A stretch of DNA of 64,000 nt from Glutamicibacter sp. MNS18 (GCF_026107515.2 NZ_JAPCHW010000006.1:62001-126000), one strand, 5' to 3'; shown: positions 17,563 to 27,256, numbered from the stretch's first letter. Program-made: numbers and translations. Notes: generated from the sequence alone by a model not told the origin.

Positions 17563-17647
17563 CGGAGGATGGGGGATTTGAACCCCCGAGGGCGTTAACC
17601 CAACACGCGTTCCAGGCGTGCGCCATAGGCCGCTAGGCGAATCCTCC
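17563..17647 (-). tRNA. tRNA-Ser (anticodon GGA)
   Basis: 85-nt type II tRNA. Acceptor stem GGAGGAT (17641-17647) pairs with ATCCTCC (17564-17570); D arm GCCTAGCGGCCTATGGC; anticodon stem CACGC/GCGTG around loop CTGGAAC, giving anticodon GGA (reads UCC and UCU); long variable arm with GGG/CCC; T arm GGGGG-TTCAAAT-CCCCC. The discriminator base is G and the 3' CCA is not encoded. Confidence 0.95.
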
Positions 17648-17834
17648 AATAGCGCTCTGTAGAGCAGGCTCTAGCATATCGAAATTTTTCACGAAGTACG
17701 AATCGAACCAAATCACGGCACCGAGACCAGCCGCCGGAACATAAAAACTGCGTGTTTCCGGGAGTTTGCGAGGCTTTCCCCACCCGGTAACCCCGCACTG
17801 CCAAACTGTCGGTACCCCACGGGAGAATAGGAAT

Positions 17835-19361
17835 ATGGGAAAAAGAGACGCATTTCATAACGACGATGATTCTCGTCGCATGGCGATCCTCCCATCCGGT
17901 CATCGTGAATTCTGCGGATCGGACGGAGAGTGGTCCGCACACGTCGAACGTGAAGTCATCTTGAGTTCGATGGCCAACACGCTCTCAGAACTCAACGCTG
18001 CGGGAGTAGCCACAACCGCTGAAGAATCCGTCCAGCAACTGAAACTGACAGCCAAGCTGCGTGCCCAGATCGACGCAGTGGAAGCCACCTTGTTGGCTGA
18101 CGGGCTTGAGATGGCCCAGCGCGGCATGACCGAGGCAGCCGAACAAGGCACATTGTTCGATGACGAGCTACAGGAGCAGTCCGCGCGTTTCTTCCAGGTG
18201 GATCCGAGTAACCCGGAATTGGTCCGCTCCTCATTCGTCACCGAAGCGTCGATGGCCACCAGGCAGCCACCACGGGTACTCAGGAAAAAGCTGACCACCG
18301 CCGAAGGCCTGCGCAACCTCTGTCCATCGACCCTGGCTGAACTCTGCCAGGGGAACATCACTGCCAAGAGCGCCAAGGAAATCGTTGCCAGCGCCCAGGA
18401 CATGGAGCCAGAAGACGTCAAGCAGCTTGAACAAGTCCTCCTGCCTGTGGCTCGCACCAGCAGCGATGACACGGTCAGCCGCCACGCCACCAAACTGCGT
18501 GCGAGGATGCTTCCGCAGACACCTGAAGAACGCCACGCCAAGGATTTCAAAGCCCGTTCGGTGCGCTGGTGGTGCGCGGACAACGGGATGGCCGTCATCC
18601 AGCTCTTCATTCCGGCTACTGACGCCATTGCCATCATCAACACGCTTAATTGGCATCTGGAGGACCAGCGGGATCCGCTGGACGAGCGGACCGACGAACA
18701 GTTGCGTGCCGACATCCTGCGTGATGTCCTGCTTGAGGGCTGGCCGGCGACACAAGGGGCGGCAGCTAGGCCGCGAGTCTCGCTGACGATTCCAGCAGTG
18801 GAAATGCTCGTGGACCGCAGCCGTTCACTGGCAGACCTGGAAGGGTACGGACCCATCCCGATGGGGTTGGCATTGAAAATGGCCAAGGATGCCCCCTCCC
18901 TCCTCAGGATCCTCACCGATCCGTGGACCGGCGCAGCGATCGACATCGGGCGGCGCAGATACCGACCTCCGCAAGCCCTAAAGGACTTCCTCAGGATCCG
19001 GGACGAGCATTGCCGCTTCCCGGGATGTCGCAGACCACCGGATACCAGCGAAATCGATCATATCGATGACTGGGGCAAGGGCGGAGGAACCAGCAAGGAC
19101 AACACCCGGCTGCTCTGCCGCCAGCACCAGATGTACAAGCACGCCCTGGGCTGGCAATCCACGTACATGCCGGATGGGTCGGTGCTCTGGAGGTCACCGC
19201 ACGGGCTGATCCAAACCGAGCTGGCGGGAAGCATCCGTTCCCTGGAGTCCTTCGACCCGGATCCGATCCGCCACCCCATGCTCCCGGCCATCAAAGTTAC
19301 CGATCAGCTGCGACGGGTCCTCGGCTGGCATGACGAGCTTCCCGAGCAGGAGGCCTGCTGA
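17835..19361 (+). CDS. DUF222 and HNH endonuclease domain protein
   Basis: 508 residues from ATG 17835 (GGGAGA and AGGA upstream). N-terminal to central DUF222 region (about residues 20-330), then an HNH nuclease at about 380-440: HCRFPGCRRPPDTSEIDHIDDWGKGG ends with CRQHQMYKH, which carries the CxxC zinc pair, the catalytic DH and the last His. Such proteins are abundant in Micrococcales and other actinobacteria and often occur in many copies per genome; their biological role is unclear, with restriction or mobile-element links suggested. It stands alone between tRNA-Ser and the SRP RNA. No signal peptide. Confidence 0.9.
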   Translation: MGKRDAFHNDDDSRRMAILPSGHREFCGSDGEWSAHVEREVILSSMANTLSELNAAGVATTAEESVQQLKLTAKLRAQIDAVEATLLADGLEMAQRGMTEAAEQGTLFDDELQEQSARFFQVDPSNPELVRSSFVTEASMATRQPPRVLRKKLTTAEGLRNLCPSTLAELCQGNITAKSAKEIVASAQDMEPEDVKQLEQVLLPVARTSSDDTVSRHATKLRARMLPQTPEERHAKDFKARSVRWWCADNGMAVIQLFIPATDAIAIINTLNWHLEDQRDPLDERTDEQLRADILRDVLLEGWPATQGAAARPRVSLTIPAVEMLVDRSRSLADLEGYGPIPMGLALKMAKDAPSLLRILTDPWTGAAIDIGRRRYRPPQALKDFLRIRDEHCRFPGCRRPPDTSEIDHIDDWGKGGGTSKDNTRLLCRQHQMYKHALGWQSTYMPDGSVLWRSPHGLIQTELAGSIRSLESFDPDPIRHPMLPAIKVTDQLRRVLGWHDELPEQEAC

Positions 19362-19458
19362 CGGTGCCTACCCGCACCGGCGCAAGGAACAACCAGTGAG
19401 AGCAAGGGCACGGTACGGCGATTTTCCTCCCATGGTCCTTCTCCGGTAGTATTTTCTA

Positions 19459-19550
19459 CGACCCCTCGTGTGGTGTCATCCTGTTGAACTCCCCCAGGAC
19501 CGGAAGGTAGCAAGGGTAGATGGGCTCTGGCAGGTACATGAGGGGTCTTT
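19459..19550 (+). ncRNA. ffs: Signal recognition particle 4.5S RNA (small bacterial type)
   Basis: The ends pair (GACCCCT at 19460-19466 with AGGGGTC at 19541-19547), and the apical loop holds the SRP signature CCGGAAGGTAGCAAGGGTAG, the Ffh-binding domain. TTTACTTTT follows as a transcription stop. A possible -10 TAGTAT lies at 19447-19452. The RNA binds Ffh to target membrane proteins co-translationally. Confidence 0.93.
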
Positions 19551-19565
19551 ACTTTTCCAAGCACG

Positions 19566-20501
19566 GTGAATGGAGTTTCAGTGGGCGCTGGCCGTTACGC
19601 CCCAAGCCCTTCGGGTCCTCTTCACCTCGGCAACCTGCGTACCGCCATTCTCGCTTGGCTCTTTGCGCGTTCAACCTCCCGGAGCTTCCTGCTGCGCATC
19701 GAGGATTTGGACAGGGTCCGTGCCGGAGCCGAAGAACTGCAACTCAGCGAACTGGCCGCCTTGGGCCTGGAGTTCGACGGACCGGTGATCCGGCAACATG
19801 AACGATTGGACACCTACCTGCAGATCATTGATCAGCTCAGGGCCCGTGATCTGGTCTATGAGTGCTTCTGCTCCCGCAAGGACATCGCCCAGGCCGGCTC
19901 CGCACCCCACTCAGTGCCCGGCGCCTACCCCGGCACCTGCCGCAGCCTCACCACACAACAACGCGACCGCAAAGCCGAACAACGCCCCGCGGCGCTCCGC
20001 CTTCGTTCAGAAATCCATAGTTTCTCCGTCACCGATCTACTCCACGGAACCTACACCGGGATGGTTGATGACTTCGTGCTGCTGCGCAATGACGGGGCTC
20101 CGGCCTACAATCTCGCGGTCGTGGTCGATGACGGGCAATCCGGAATCGACCAGGTGGTCCGGGGTGATGACCTGCTTTCTTCCGCCCCACGGCAGGCCTA
20201 CTTGGCCTCGCTTCTGGGGCTGACCGTACCAACCTACGCGCACGTCCCGCTGGCGTTGAATGCCGATGGCCACCGGCTGGCCAAACGCGATGGAGCGGTG
20301 ACACTCGAAGACCTGTCCGAAGATGGCATTAATGCCCTACAGGTACGCTCGATCTTGCTAGAGTCGTTGGGCTTGCCCACGGATTCCCTCGGGGCCGCCT
20401 TGGCGGCATTTGACCCTACACGGTTACCCGGAGAACCATGGATTGTGCGGCCAGAAAAAATTGTTCACCAGCTGATGCCTGATGCATCGCATAACGGATA
20501 G
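19566..20501 (+). CDS. gluQ: Glutamyl-Q tRNA(Asp) synthetase
   Basis: 311 residues from GTG 19566; a GTG five codons later is also possible. A shortened glutamyl-tRNA synthetase lacking the anticodon-binding domain, which is the hallmark of GluQRS. It glutamylates queuosine at position 34 of tRNA-Asp. Class I motifs: HIGH-like GRYAPSPSGPLHLGNLRTA and KMSKS-like HRLAKRDGAVTLEDL. CFCSRKDI with the later YPGTCR gives the zinc-binding cysteines. LLRIEDLDRVR is the glutamate pocket. dnaX follows after 9 bp, so the two are probably co-transcribed. Confidence 0.93.
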   Translation: MNGVSVGAGRYAPSPSGPLHLGNLRTAILAWLFARSTSRSFLLRIEDLDRVRAGAEELQLSELAALGLEFDGPVIRQHERLDTYLQIIDQLRARDLVYECFCSRKDIAQAGSAPHSVPGAYPGTCRSLTTQQRDRKAEQRPAALRLRSEIHSFSVTDLLHGTYTGMVDDFVLLRNDGAPAYNLAVVVDDGQSGIDQVVRGDDLLSSAPRQAYLASLLGLTVPTYAHVPLALNADGHRLAKRDGAVTLEDLSEDGINALQVRSILLESLGLPTDSLGAALAAFDPTRLPGEPWIVRPEKIVHQLMPDASHNG

Positions 20502-20510
20502 GGTACCGGT

Positions 20511-23500
20511 GTGAGTACAGCGCTTTACCGCAGATATCGTCCTGACACTTTCGCGGACGTTATTGGTCAAGAGCACGTGACCACTCCCTTGATGACGGCC
20601 TTGTCCAAGGATCGGGTCAATCATGCCTATCTGTTCTCCGGTCCCCGCGGTTGCGGCAAGACCACCAGCGCGCGCATCCTGGCCCGCTGCCTGAATTGCG
20701 CCCAGGGCCCTACCCCCACCCCGTGCGGCACCTGCGACAGCTGTGTCGAACTGGCCAGTGGCGGTCCCGGCTCCCTGGACGTCATCGAAATCGACGCGGC
20801 CAGCCATGGCGGTGTCGAGGACGCCCGTGACCTGCGTGAACGCGCCACCTTCGCCCCGGCCCGCGACCGGTTCAAGGTATTCATCATCGATGAGGCCCAC
20901 ATGGTCACCTCGGCAGGCTTCAACGCGCTGCTGAAGATTGTCGAAGAACCGCCACCACACATCAAGTTCATCTTTGCCACCACCGAACCTGACAAGGTCA
21001 TCGGCACGATCCGATCGCGCACCCACCATTACCCCTTCCGTTTGGTGCCTCCCGAGGCACTGCTTGAATACCTCAAGACCCTCTGCGAACGCGAAAACGT
21101 CCAGGTGGCCGACGGGGTCCTACCACTGGTCATCCGCGCCGGTGGCGGCTCGGTGCGTGACACCTTGTCTGTCTTGGACCAGCTGATGGCAGGGGCCACC
21201 TCTGGAGGCGTGGACTACGAAACCGCGATCTCGCTTCTGGGCTATACCCACGCAACCTTGCTCGACGAGGTGGCGCTGGCCCTGCATGAAGGCGACGGTG
21301 CCTCGCTGTTCAGTGCCATCGACAGGATCGTGCAAACCGGGCTGGATCCACGCCGCTTCGTCGAGGACCTGCTCGAGCGGTTCCGCGATTTGATCATTGC
21401 CAAGGCCGTGCCCGAAGGTCTGGAGAAGATCCTGCGCGGGATGCCCTCGGACCAGTTGCAAAGCCTGGCCGACCAAGCCGCGCTCTTTGGCTCGGCCGAG
21501 CTCAGCCGCTGGGCCGATGTCACCAACCAGGCCCTGACCGAGATGACCGGGGCCACATCCCCGCGTCTGCACCTGGAGCTTCTTGCAGCACGACTGCTGC
21601 TACCCGCGGCGGACAACGGCGCCAGTTCCCTGGCCGCCCGGATTGACCGTCTGGAGCGCCATGCAATGACCGGCGGTGCGTTGCCGGAACTGCCCGACGA
21701 TCAGGAGACCGCACCGACAGCAGGCGGCTACCGCCCTTCCCCCGAGGCCAACCGCCAAGGCGCGGCCGCCGTACGCGAAGCGCTGGCAGCTGCCCGTGCC
21801 CGCAAACAGGGTGAGGCCGTAGACAGCGAACCTGCGCCACAGTCCGCCTCGGAGCCGCAAGACGGACAGGAACCAGCCGCCCAGCCAACGCCGCAGACCG
21901 CACAGGCGCATGCCGAACCGCCTCGTGGGGCCCAACCCGAACCCGAAACAGACCCCTTGGAGCCATCCGGTACCTTGAACACCGGACCGGATGCCGACTG
22001 GGGCGCCACGTGGGGGCCGATCGACGATGTACCGAGTAACCCGGTGACCACACCGGTCAACCCGGCGCCAAGTGTTCCTGCCGAACGCCCCGACGGAGTG
22101 CCGCCGTTCAGTCTGGTTCCCGACCCCAACAGCGGTGAGGATCTGTCCTTCGGCACCGGCGTGCCGATCGATGATGTCAAGCAGAACGCCGCGATGGCCG
22201 AATTCACCAAGCGTGCCGCAGCACAGCGATCACAACAGCACCCGCCTGCACCCCAGCAGCAACCTGCCGGCTCGTCGCAAGGCCAGGGTCCTTCCCAGCC
22301 TGCTGCCGACATCCAGCAGACAGCCCAACGCGAAGCTGCCGAACGCGAACGTGCCGAACAGCAGCGCCAGGCCGAAGAGAACGCCCGCCGCGAACAAGCC
22401 CAACGCGAAGAGGCCGCGCGCCGGGAAGCGGCACAGCGCGAAGAGGCACAGCGTGCCGAACAGGAACGCAAGGCCGAAGAGAACGCCCGCCGCGAACAAG
22501 CCCAACGCGAAGAGGCCGCGCGCCGGGAAGCGGCACAGCGCGAAGAGGCACAGCGTGCCGAACAGGAACGCCAGGCAGCGGAAGCCGCACGTCGGGAGGC
22601 TATACAGCGCCAACAGGCGATGGAGCAAAGCCAGCAGCAACGCCAGGCACCTGCCCAGCAACAGGCTCAGCAGCAAGTACCGCAGCGACCTGGTAGCGGG
22701 CCCTCTACTGCGGCCGCACCGGCGGGCGGAGCGGTCCAGGCCTTCCAACAGGCGTGGCCAACCATTCTGGAACAACTGCAGGCCAGTTCCCGGGTACTGC
22801 ACTCAATGGTTGCGAACTACGCCAGTATCGGCGGATTCGACGGACGCACCTTGACCCTGGCCTTCTCCAACTCCGGCCCATTGGTAAACCTGCGCAACCG
22901 GCCGGACATGATGGGTCTGCTCACCAGCACGATCTCACAGGTCATGCGGCAACAGGTCGAAGTCGTACTCACCGAAGGAGGCTCGGGTCCCACCGGTGGT
23001 GGTTACCCAAAAGGTGAGCGCCGGCCCCAGCCGGCGTCCGCACCAGTAGCTGAACGTCACCAGAACGCAGCGGCGGACGCCCCGGCGCCAAGTTCGGCCT
23101 TCCCGGCTCCGGGCGCTTCCAAGGCTCCCCTGCCGCAGGCGCACCCGGAGACTGTGCCGACGGCATCCATTGGTTCGTCCGACGAACCACCGTACCCGGA
23201 CGAACCGCCATTCGACCCCTATGTCGATGCCTACCCTCCGGAAGACCACGAGACGGCGGCTTCCCGGCTCCGTCCCGCGACAACGCCTATACCCGAACCG
23301 GGTCCGGCCTCTCACGCGGAACCGGCTGCCCCGCTAGGTCCTTCCATCGCCACGTCGACGCCCCGCACGCCGCGGAGTTTCGACGGGCCTCCGATTGCTC
23401 CCCCGCCTCGGATGACCGCCGGGATGGCAGCCCGACAGGAAGAAGAGGGGGGTCTGCCAACCAGCCCGGGTGAGCAGCCCGGGACTTTCAACCGCCCGGT

Positions 23501-24089
23501 GAGCGAGGTTCCCCTGCGTCCGGGAAGTACCACCGAGTCCTTCCCGGACCGTGTCCAGCCCATCACAGAGACTCCGATTCCACCTGTGACATCGCAGCGC
23601 CGGCCGCAGGACGGGCCGCACCCCGCCCCCTCGGCATCGGCTGCCGTCGCACCGGTGGCGCCGCGCCCCGACCAGCGGCAGGTGGACACCGCCGCTCCGG
23701 TTACGGCATGGGGTGAACCCCGGGACACGCAACCCACGCCGGTTGCCCCTGCGGAACCCCCGGCATCCGGACCCGATTCCGGCCGGTCGCCAGCCCCAGG
23801 CCAGCGATTAAGCCGCTACCAGCAACTGATGAACCAATCCAAGGGCGCTTCTGCAGCTCCGGTGGAAACCACCGGTGGCTCCTGGGGCCAGCCCCAATCC
23901 TCGGTACCGCAACGCAGCACCCCGCAGCCTGCCCCGGAACCCGAGGAATTCGTGCCCAGTGATGATGACATTGCCGTGGAGGATTCGGCGTTGATCGGCG
24001 TTCCGGCGATAGAACGCCTGCTCGGTGGCATGGTCATCGAGCAGCGCGATGCCAACGGCAACGTCGTGGAGGTCCGGCGCAGCCTCTAG
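20511..24089 (+). CDS. dnaX: DNA polymerase III subunit gamma/tau
   Basis: 1192 residues, long for the family. Clamp-loader ATPase at 1-370: Walker A GPRGCGKT (44-51), zinc site C63, C72, C75, C78, Walker B IDEAHM, and sensor GTIRSRTHHY. Oligomerisation helices follow to about 370. The remaining 800 residues are mostly low-complexity: Pro/Ala/Gln-rich, a Glu/Arg/Gln coiled-coil repeat (about 605-705), a short folded island at about 740-815 (AVQAFQQAWPTILEQLQASSRVL) like the tau polymerase-binding part, then another disordered stretch. A C-terminal tail (ERLLGGMVIEQRDANG) is conserved in actinobacteria. GTG start with a poor ribosome site; likely coupled to gluQ. Confidence 0.95.
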   Translation: MSTALYRRYRPDTFADVIGQEHVTTPLMTALSKDRVNHAYLFSGPRGCGKTTSARILARCLNCAQGPTPTPCGTCDSCVELASGGPGSLDVIEIDAASHGGVEDARDLRERATFAPARDRFKVFIIDEAHMVTSAGFNALLKIVEEPPPHIKFIFATTEPDKVIGTIRSRTHHYPFRLVPPEALLEYLKTLCERENVQVADGVLPLVIRAGGGSVRDTLSVLDQLMAGATSGGVDYETAISLLGYTHATLLDEVALALHEGDGASLFSAIDRIVQTGLDPRRFVEDLLERFRDLIIAKAVPEGLEKILRGMPSDQLQSLADQAALFGSAELSRWADVTNQALTEMTGATSPRLHLELLAARLLLPAADNGASSLAARIDRLERHAMTGGALPELPDDQETAPTAGGYRPSPEANRQGAAAVREALAAARARKQGEAVDSEPAPQSASEPQDGQEPAAQPTPQTAQAHAEPPRGAQPEPETDPLEPSGTLNTGPDADWGATWGPIDDVPSNPVTTPVNPAPSVPAERPDGVPPFSLVPDPNSGEDLSFGTGVPIDDVKQNAAMAEFTKRAAAQRSQQHPPAPQQQPAGSSQGQGPSQPAADIQQTAQREAAERERAEQQRQAEENARREQAQREEAARREAAQREEAQRAEQERKAEENARREQAQREEAARREAAQREEAQRAEQERQAAEAARREAIQRQQAMEQSQQQRQAPAQQQAQQQVPQRPGSGPSTAAAPAGGAVQAFQQAWPTILEQLQASSRVLHSMVANYASIGGFDGRTLTLAFSNSGPLVNLRNRPDMMGLLTSTISQVMRQQVEVVLTEGGSGPTGGGYPKGERRPQPASAPVAERHQNAAADAPAPSSAFPAPGASKAPLPQAHPETVPTASIGSSDEPPYPDEPPFDPYVDAYPPEDHETAASRLRPATTPIPEPGPASHAEPAAPLGPSIATSTPRTPRSFDGPPIAPPPRMTAGMAARQEEEGGLPTSPGEQPGTFNRPVSEVPLRPGSTTESFPDRVQPITETPIPPVTSQRRPQDGPHPAPSASAAVAPVAPRPDQRQVDTAAPVTAWGEPRDTQPTPVAPAEPPASGPDSGRSPAPGQRLSRYQQLMNQSKGASAAPVETTGGSWGQPQSSVPQRSTPQPAPEPEEFVPSDDDIAVEDSALIGVPAIERLLGGMVIEQRDANGNVVEVRRSL
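22369..22572. repeat. Two-copy 102-bp direct repeat inside dnaX
   Basis: Copies 22369-22470 and 22471-22572 are identical apart from the last base (A or C), encoding 34 residues twice (a Glu/Arg/Ala-rich unit of the AREQAQREEAARREAAQREE type). The near identity indicates a recent in-frame duplication. Confidence 0.9.
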
Positions 24090-24190
24090 CATCCTGCCGA
24101 GGTGTCGGTGTGAGACGCTAATCTAGAAGGTGGCGTTGCGGGCCCTTCCGGTCCCGTTGCCGCCTCCACATCCAAGGAAAGAGAGCAGCA

Positions 24191-24817
24191 GTGTACGAAG
24201 GTGCAGTTCAGGAACTGATCGACGAGCTCGGTCGGCTTCCGGGGATCGGCCCCAAGTCCGCGCAACGTATCGCTTTCCATATTCTGGATGCCGATCCGGA
24301 GGATATGACCAAGCTGGCCGCGGCTATCCAGACCGTGAAGGAGAAGGTGCGTTTCTGCGAAATCTGCTTCAACATCACCGAGCAGGACACCTGCGCGATT
24401 TGCCGCGATGATCGCCGCGACGGAACCAAGATCTGCATTGTGGAAGAGTCCAAGGACGTGCTGGCCATCGAAAGAACCCGCGCTTTTAGCGGTCGGTACC
24501 ATGTGCTCGGCGGGTCAATCAATCCGATCCAGGGAATCGGCCCGGAGCAGTTGCATATCCGCGAGTTGCTGGCCCGCTTAGGTGATGAGTCGATCACCGA
24601 ACTGATCGTCGCCACCGACCCCAATCTGGAGGGGGAAGCCACGGCAACCTACCTGGTGCGTGCACTGCGCCCACTGGGGATCAGCATCACCCGCCTGGCT
24701 TCCGGCCTTCCGGTCGGTGGCGATCTGGAGTATGCCGATGAGGTCACCTTGGCTCGAGCTTTTGAGGGACGACGCGATACCGCAGCCCCGGCTTCCACGC
24801 CCCAAGGCAACCTCTAG
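24191..24817 (+). CDS. recR: Recombination protein RecR
   Basis: 208 residues, a typical length. N-terminal helix-hairpin-helix ([24 protein letters not shown]), zinc finger [18 protein letters not shown], and a Toprim domain ([36 protein letters not shown]). Acts with RecO to load RecA at gaps. GTG start preceded by AAGGAAAGAGAG. It lies about 100 bp after dnaX, without the ebfC/ybaB gene that usually separates dnaX and recR in many bacteria. Confidence 0.96.
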   Translation: MYEGAVQELIDELGRLPGIGPKSAQRIAFHILDADPEDMTKLAAAIQTVKEKVRFCEICFNITEQDTCAICRDDRRDGTKICIVEESKDVLAIERTRAFSGRYHVLGGSINPIQGIGPEQLHIRELLARLGDESITELIVATDPNLEGEATATYLVRALRPLGISITRLASGLPVGGDLEYADEVTLARAFEGRRDTAAPASTPQGNL

Positions 24818-24851
24818 ATTCTTCCCCGGCACGATTTCCTCGTTCCCCGTT

Positions 24852-24890
24852 CCGCCCTACCCCAAGATCGCGTGGTAGGGCGGTTTGTGT
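24852..24890 (+). terminator. Rho-independent terminator after recR
   Basis: CCGCCCTACC (24852-24861) pairs with GGTAGGGCGG (24874-24883), followed by TTTGTGT. Confidence 0.85.
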
Positions 24891-24941
24891 ATTAACCGGC
24901 TAGTGGAATCCACCGGGCGGCGTGTGCCCTGAACCACGTTA

Positions 24942-24985
24942 GTTGATTGATCTCAACCATTGCCATATAGTTGAGTTAAATCAAC
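24942..24985 (+). promoter_or_regulatory. Promoter with twin MarR-type operators before the exporter gene
   Basis: Two 16-bp dyads of form GTTGA-N6-TCAAC: GTTGATTGATCTCAAC (24942-24957) and GTTGAGTTAAATCAAC (24970-24985), 28 bp centre to centre. A promoter fits between them: TTGATT (24943-24948), 17-base spacer, TATAGT (24966-24971). Operator 1 covers the -35 and operator 2 starts in the -10, so binding of the MarR protein encoded downstream should block transcription. Confidence 0.8.
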
Positions 24986-25001
24986 CATCTTCGGGAGTAC
25001 T

Positions 25002-26684
25002 ATGACCACCACGACTACGGCCCCCAAGCCGCGCATGACCCACCGCGAGGTCATGCAAGCCCTCACCGGACTGCTCATGGGCATGTTCGTATCCATACTG
25101 GCCGGTACCGTGGTTTCCAGTTCCCTGCCGGTCATCGTCTCGGATCTCAACGGTAGCCAAACGGCCTACACCTGGGTGGTCACCGCCACCTTGCTGGCCA
25201 CCACCGTCTCGACCCCGATCTGGGGAAAGCTGGCCGACCTCGGCAATCGCAAGCTGCTGCTGCAGATCGCGCTGATGATGTTCGTGCTGGCCTCGGCTGC
25301 CGCGGGTTTCGCGCAGGACACCAATTTCCTGATTGCCATGCGTATCATCCAGGGCCTGGCCGGCGGTGGCATGGGCGCACTGAGCCAGATCGTGATGGCC
25401 GATATCCTTTCTCCGCGTGAGCGCGGCAAGTACATGGGCCTCTTCGGTGCGGTCATGGCTTTGGGCACCGTCGGTGGCCCATTGATCGGCGGGTTCATCA
25501 CCGACACCATCAATTGGCGCTGGAACTTCTTTGTCGCCTTGCCGGTGGCCATCGTCGCCGTGATCATGATCCAGCGCACCCTGCATTTGCCGGCGGTCAC
25601 CAAACGCGCGTTCAAGATCGACTACCTGGGCATAATCCTGCTTTCCGCCGGTGTGGCGCTGCTGTTGATCTGGATGTCATTGGGCGGTAGCGAGTTCGAG
25701 TGGGCCTCACCGACCAGCTACCTGATGATCGGTGGCGCGGTCCTGGCGCTGGGGCTATTTGTCGTGGTGGAGCTACGGGCGTCCGAGCCGCTGATCAACC
25801 TGGCACTGTTCCGCAACAGGACCTTCACCTTCGCGGTAATCGCGTCGTTGGCCGTGGGGATCTCGCTATTCGGCACCTCGGTCTTCCTCAGCCAGTACAT
25901 GATCATGGCCCGGGGCGCCACCGCAACCCAGGCGGGTCTGATGACCTTCCCGATGATGGCTGGATTGCTGGTCATCTCCACCGTTGCCGGCTGGTTGATC
26001 TCCAAGTTCGGCAAATGGAAGGCACTGGTAGTTGTCGGATCGATCCTGCAGGTCATCGGCTTGTTCCTGTTGGGCACCATTCACTACGACACGAACTTCG
26101 TACTGGTGGGAACCTACATGTTCATCCTTGGAGCCGGTGTGGGCCTGGTCATGCAGAACCTGGTTTTGGTGGTCCAGAACGCGGTGGCACAGAAGGATCT
26201 TGGCGTCGCCTCCTCCGCGGTGACCTTCTTCCGCACCCTGGGAGGTACCGCAGGCACCGCAGGCTTGGGTGCGTTGCTGGCGGTAAGCATCCCGAATATG
26301 CTGTCCGATCGCAAGACCGAGCTGGCCAATGCCATGGCTTCGCTGGGCGACAAGGCCGCCGCAGTCAGCGCGAGCCTGAACTCCGGCTCGCTACCCGATG
26401 TGTCCGCACTGCCCGGCCCGGTCAGGGTCATTATCGAATCCACCTACGGCGATGCAGTCGCCGGATTGTTCGCCTTTGCCGCGCCTCTCAGCCTCATCAC
26501 CGTCATCGCGGTACTGCTGATCCCGAACCAGTCGTTGAGCAACCAGACCCGAACCGAACGGTTGGCGGAAGAGCAACTGGAAGCGAAGCCCGGGATGCTT
26601 GCCGCGCAGCCAAGCGACGGCGGTGTCCATGCGGAGTCCGTAGTCGGCACCGAGCCGGGTGCCGCGGATTCAGCACGGAGGTAG
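25002..26684 (+). CDS. MFS drug exporter, DHA2 (EmrB/QacA) family
   Basis: 560 residues with about 14 membrane helices, the DHA2 layout. Motif LLMGMFVSILAGTVVSSSLPVI is the first helix; TPIWGKLADLGNRK is motif A; LAGGGMGALSQIVMADILSPRERG and GPLIGGFITDTINWRWNFF (motif C and following WRW-F) are typical. Proton-driven export of toxic or hydrophobic compounds from the cytoplasm is expected; the substrate is unknown. GGGAG lies 7 bases before ATG 25002. A MarR gene follows after 6 bp in the same transcript, giving an autoregulated efflux operon. Confidence 0.93.
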   Translation: MTTTTTAPKPRMTHREVMQALTGLLMGMFVSILAGTVVSSSLPVIVSDLNGSQTAYTWVVTATLLATTVSTPIWGKLADLGNRKLLLQIALMMFVLASAAAGFAQDTNFLIAMRIIQGLAGGGMGALSQIVMADILSPRERGKYMGLFGAVMALGTVGGPLIGGFITDTINWRWNFFVALPVAIVAVIMIQRTLHLPAVTKRAFKIDYLGIILLSAGVALLLIWMSLGGSEFEWASPTSYLMIGGAVLALGLFVVVELRASEPLINLALFRNRTFTFAVIASLAVGISLFGTSVFLSQYMIMARGATATQAGLMTFPMMAGLLVISTVAGWLISKFGKWKALVVVGSILQVIGLFLLGTIHYDTNFVLVGTYMFILGAGVGLVMQNLVLVVQNAVAQKDLGVASSAVTFFRTLGGTAGTAGLGALLAVSIPNMLSDRKTELANAMASLGDKAAAVSASLNSGSLPDVSALPGPVRVIIESTYGDAVAGLFAFAAPLSLITVIAVLLIPNQSLSNQTRTERLAEEQLEAKPGMLAAQPSDGGVHAESVVGTEPGAADSARR

Positions 26685-26690
26685 CTTCCG

Positions 26691-27164
26691 ATGCCCAGTA
26701 GTGTGCACGCTTCCCCGGAACAGGTCATTTCCCTGGAAATGCTCGAATCGGTGGAACAGCAGCTGACGCAGCTTCTCGTCTCGAATGCCCACGCCAAACG
26801 CCGGCTCGCCAGCCAGTTGCAGGAGAACCTGCCGCCAGCGGCGGTGCCGGTGCTGGGCATGGCGTTACGCGAAGACCAGATTTCCCAATCCGAAATCGGC
26901 GAACTTCTGATGGTGGACAAGGCCAGCCTTTCTCGACTGGTGACACGCCTGGAGGACGCCGGCCTGCTGGTGCGGACCCTGGATCCGCACGACCGCAGGG
27001 TCAGCCGGATCAGCGCCACCGAGCAGGCCAGGAAACGCTGGGGTGAGATCATGGACGAACAACGCACCCTGTGGATATCCAAGATGCGGGGGTGGCCCAA
27101 TGAGGATCTGAGGCGGCTTGTCGCCCTGTTGGGCAGGCTAAACGAGGATCTCCGGCAGGGCTGA
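26691..27164 (+). CDS. MarR-family transcriptional regulator
   Basis: 157 residues. Winged helix with ISQSEIGELLMVDKASLSRLV (HTH) and a wing LVRTLDPHDRRVSRISAT (the D-x-R-D/DRR signature). Flanking helices form the dimer interface. It is the last gene of the exporter operon and most likely binds the two GTTGA-N6-TCAAC dyads at its promoter, being released by the transported compound. The ligand is unknown. Confidence 0.93.
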   Translation: MPSSVHASPEQVISLEMLESVEQQLTQLLVSNAHAKRRLASQLQENLPPAAVPVLGMALREDQISQSEIGELLMVDKASLSRLVTRLEDAGLLVRTLDPHDRRVSRISATEQARKRWGEIMDEQRTLWISKMRGWPNEDLRRLVALLGRLNEDLRQG

Positions 27165-27256
27165 GTGCCGCGCCACCCGGAACATGCCCCAAAGCACGTC
27201 GTTCCTTTACCCGGCAGACCGGTGACAGGTCGCGGGCAGGACACTACAGTCGAAAT

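Noticed and set aside
17563-17647. tRNA-Ser as attachment site of an integrated element
   Set aside because: No integrase or direct repeat of the tRNA 3' end was seen on either side within the window.
22204-22802. Repeat-rich minus-strand frames in dnaX, resembling a repeat protein
   Set aside because: The repeats come from the dnaX coding duplication; the plus frame is a known gene.
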